Below, one piece after another: positions 62,071 through 64,000 of a stretch of DNA of 64,000 nucleotides. This DNA comes from an uncultured SAR116 cluster alpha proteobacterium. GTDB lineage: Bacteria; Pseudomonadota; Alphaproteobacteria; Puniceispirillales; Puniceispirillaceae. The first letter of the stretch is position 1. The number at the start of each line of letters is the position of its first letter. Below the pieces are notes generated by a model. The model made no database searches and was not told the origin of the DNA. It saw only the letters and a list, made by a program, of their open reading frames with translations. Where the stretch lies: positions 1-64,000 of the forward strand of contig CABYIQ010000007.1 of the NCBI GenBank assembly GCA_902518965.1, read 5' to 3'. Position numbers and translations under genes: made by a program.

Positions 62071-63545
62071 CCAACAGAAAAGGACATATAACAGACAAAA
62101 CACGGATAGCTGCTGTTATTGGAGGTGGTGTTATTGGTGGTGGCTGGGTTGCCCGTTTCCTTCTAAATGGATGGAAAGTGCATATATTTGACTCTGACCC
62201 GGATGCCGCCCCTAAAATTATAGACGTTCTCGAAAATGCCCGAGCCAGCCTACCCCTGCTGGCTGATACGGCCTTGCCAGAAGAAGGCCAGCTTGTCTTC
62301 TGTGATACGCTGGAACAGGCGGCTTCAGGTGCGCACTGGATACAGGAATCAGTTCCTGAAAGGCTGCTGACTAAAAAAAAGGTCTTTGCTGCGCTTCAGA
62401 ACGCTGCAGACCATAATGCCATTATTGCCTCATCTACATCTGGCTTTACTCCAACCCAACTGCGCGAGGGGGCCTCCTATCCGGACCAGATCATTGTTGC
62501 TCATCCCTATAACCCCGTATATCTGCTGCCTGTGGTTGAGCTCGTCGGTGGAGCAGATAACTCTTACATTCAAAGGGCTGCGACCTTGCTGGCCGCACTT
62601 GGAATGAAGCCAGTTATTCTTAGAGCTGAAATTGATGCCCATATCGGCGATCGCCTGCTGGAAGCGGTCTGGCGCGAAGCGTTATGGTTGGTAAGGGACG
62701 GCATCGCGACCACACAAGATATTGACCAGATCATCACTCACGGTTTCGGTTTACGCTGGGCTCAGATGGGACTGTTTGAAACCTATCGTATGGCTGGGGG
62801 TGAAGCTGGGATGCGTCATTTTTTGGCGCAGTTTGGCCCGGCCTTGGCCTGGCCCTGGACAAAGCTCATGGATGTGCCTGAGCTTGATGACGCACTGATA
62901 GACAAAATAGTCAGCCAGTCAGATGAGCAGTCTGGCCATCTGTCTATCCAACAGTTGGAACAGATCCGTGATCGTAATCTGGTTGGGTTTCTGCAGGTGT
63001 TGAAAAACCATCACTGGGCCGCTGGACAGGCCTTAAAGGAGTGGGATGATAAAAGCCCTTACAAAGCAAGTAATGTCGCCGCTCAAGCTCCTTTTTGTCA
63101 GTATACAGCCCGGGTGCTGCCTTCCTGGATTGACTATAACGGACATATGACAGAATTCCGTTATCTGCAGGTTATGAGTGAGGCGTCTGACATATTGCTA
63201 GCGACGGTGGGGCTGGATGAGGCCTATGTCGAGATTGGCCATAGCGTCTACACGGTAGAGACCCATATCCGGCATCTGGCTGAAGCCACACTGGGTGAGC
63301 AGTTCGCCGTCTCAACGCAAATTATAAGCGCAGATGAAAAACGTGTCCACCTTTGGCATGCCTGTGTGACGAATAAGGGTAAGGAAATCGCGACGGGTGA
63401 GCAAATGTGGATCCATGTTGATATGAAGGCAGGCTGCACAACTCCCTTCAAACCACCGCTGAAAGAAAATATTGCCGCCCTTGCTGCCGCCCATGCCCAT
63501 TTGCCTCTGCCAGTTGGGGCTGGCCGTTCTATTGGGGGAAGGTAG
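62067..63545 (+). CDS. L-carnitine dehydrogenase fused to thioesterase
   Basis: A 492-aa two-domain protein. Residues 1-340 are a 3-hydroxyacyl-CoA-dehydrogenase-type NAD enzyme: Rossmann motif GGGVIGGGW (19-27), PYNPVYLLPVVELVGG and DAHIGDRLLEAVWREAL, which fit L-carnitine dehydrogenases. Residues about 343-480 are a hotdog thioesterase (SWIDYNGHMTEFRYLQVMSE, VYTVETHIRHL). Such fusions are known, with the thioesterase acting on betainyl-CoA. With the BKACE enzyme the pair would convert carnitine via dehydrocarnitine and betainyl-CoA to glycine betaine. Overlaps the previous gene by four bases. Confidence 0.87.
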   Translation: MTNRKGHITDKTRIAAVIGGGVIGGGWVARFLLNGWKVHIFDSDPDAAPKIIDVLENARASLPLLADTALPEEGQLVFCDTLEQAASGAHWIQESVPERLLTKKKVFAALQNAADHNAIIASSTSGFTPTQLREGASYPDQIIVAHPYNPVYLLPVVELVGGADNSYIQRAATLLAALGMKPVILRAEIDAHIGDRLLEAVWREALWLVRDGIATTQDIDQIITHGFGLRWAQMGLFETYRMAGGEAGMRHFLAQFGPALAWPWTKLMDVPELDDALIDKIVSQSDEQSGHLSIQQLEQIRDRNLVGFLQVLKNHHWAAGQALKEWDDKSPYKASNVAAQAPFCQYTARVLPSWIDYNGHMTEFRYLQVMSEASDILLATVGLDEAYVEIGHSVYTVETHIRHLAEATLGEQFAVSTQIISADEKRVHLWHACVTNKGKEIATGEQMWIHVDMKAGCTTPFKPPLKENIAALAAAHAHLPLPVGAGRSIGGR

Positions 63546-63553
63546 AGGGGAAT

Positions 63554-64000
63554 TTACCCATGCATCTGTGCAGCAAACTGGCAGATGATAGCTGGCGGGC
63601 TATCAGGATATATATCCCGTCGCTGGCCGAAAAACTGATGTCTCATCGTAAATCTGTCGGGCAGGGCGGAGGCCAGCTCGCCCTCACACACCAGAAAATC
63701 AGGGTTTGATGGCCGGCCAAAGATTTCATTGCCCTTTCCGAAGGTCTCATAGAGCAGCAGTCCGCCTGGACGTACCAGAGCGAAGATCTGTCCCAGCAGT
63801 GGGCGGTGTAAATAGTTTGTTACCAGCACAAGGTCAAATAGCCTGTCGTCCAACGCTTCTGCTAGCACGAGACCTTTGCGTTCCAGATCAAGGCAGACAG
63901 CCGTTATTTCTTTGCGCCCTTCAAGGTCAGCGGTCAGCTTTTCCAAAATCTGGCGGTTTGCATCCACGGCGGTTATCTTGAAGCTTGCTTCATACCCTCT
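63554..64000 (-). CDS. SAM-dependent methyltransferase-like protein, 3' part only
   Basis: The leftward frame is open from the stop at 63554 to the window edge (149 codons), so the N-terminus is missing. Residues visible resemble a class I methyltransferase: VDANRQILEKL at the SAM-acidic strand, FDLVLVTNYLHRPLLGQIFA as motif IV, and LVRPGGLLLYETFGKGNEIF after it. The GTG near 63967 is not the true start since the Rossmann strand before it (FKITA) is in frame. Substrate unknown. Confidence 0.8.
   Translation of the reverse strand, partial: RGYEASFKITAVDANRQILEKLTADLEGRKEITAVCLDLERKGLVLAEALDDRLFDLVLVTNYLHRPLLGQIFALVRPGGLLLYETFGKGNEIFGRPSNPDFLVCEGELASALPDRFTMRHQFFGQRRDIYPDSPPAIICQFAAQMHG

Overview
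This window is dominated by a motility locus of about 53 kb from a marine-type proteobacterium. The best guess is an alphaproteobacterium such as a SAR116/Puniceispirillales relative: the FleQ/FleT-type regulation and the fliEFGHIJ order resemble the Rhodobacter (Cereibacter) sphaeroides fla1 set, and bactofilins and a fused carnitine dehydrogenase/thioesterase are also present. No rRNA or tRNA was seen, so the taxonomic call is an inference of moderate to low confidence.

Layout. At 1-474 lies the 5' part of an unknown leftward gene. From 587 to 15937 run the rod, hook and hook-junction genes flgBCD, flgEF and flgGHIJKL, each group headed by a clear sigma-54 (-24/-12) element. The filament genes follow: a rightward giant flagellin (16353-19430), a shared bidirectional terminator, a leftward giant flagellin (19482-22343), an unknown gene and a giant leftward cap gene fliD (23058-26501). 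A CLC-type anion transporter and an unknown small gene separate these from fliS and a possible fliT. A divergent pair of sigma-54 activators follows: a FleQ-like protein with a helix-turn-helix and no receiver, and a FleT-like protein without a helix-turn-helix. The second heads fliEFGHIJ. Then come fliK-fliL-fliM-fliN, fliOPQR-flhB, four unknown downstream genes, a nonsense-interrupted TPR-like gene and leftward PomAB-like stator genes (motA, motB). A DUF1566-like secreted protein, a small membrane protein and rpoN close the motility region.

The striking feature is that every protein exposed outside the cell in the axial structure is far larger than usual: FlgE 1269 aa, FlgK 1542 aa, flagellins 1025 and 953 aa, FliD 1147 aa. 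The rod proteins and the export apparatus are of ordinary size. The added regions of both flagellins and of FliD are built from related cadherin-like beta modules. One block is plainly homologous between the cap protein and one flagellin, and FlgL and FlgK share another module with that flagellin. This looks like a flagellum whose whole external surface has been remodelled by module duplication and exchange. Ten good sigma-54 elements, the two activators and rpoN itself form a self-contained regulon.

After the rpoN terminator (53543-53576) the window holds housekeeping and accessory genes. These are a morphogenesis-like group (LytM/M23 peptidase and a membrane protein facing three tandem bactofilins), small unknowns, a lipoprotein, a 2OG-Fe(II) oxygenase-like protein, a class V aminotransferase and hisI with a small zinc-ribbon gene. 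A two-gene carnitine degradation unit (DUF849/BKACE enzyme and a carnitine dehydrogenase-thioesterase fusion) follows. A methyltransferase-like gene runs off the right edge.
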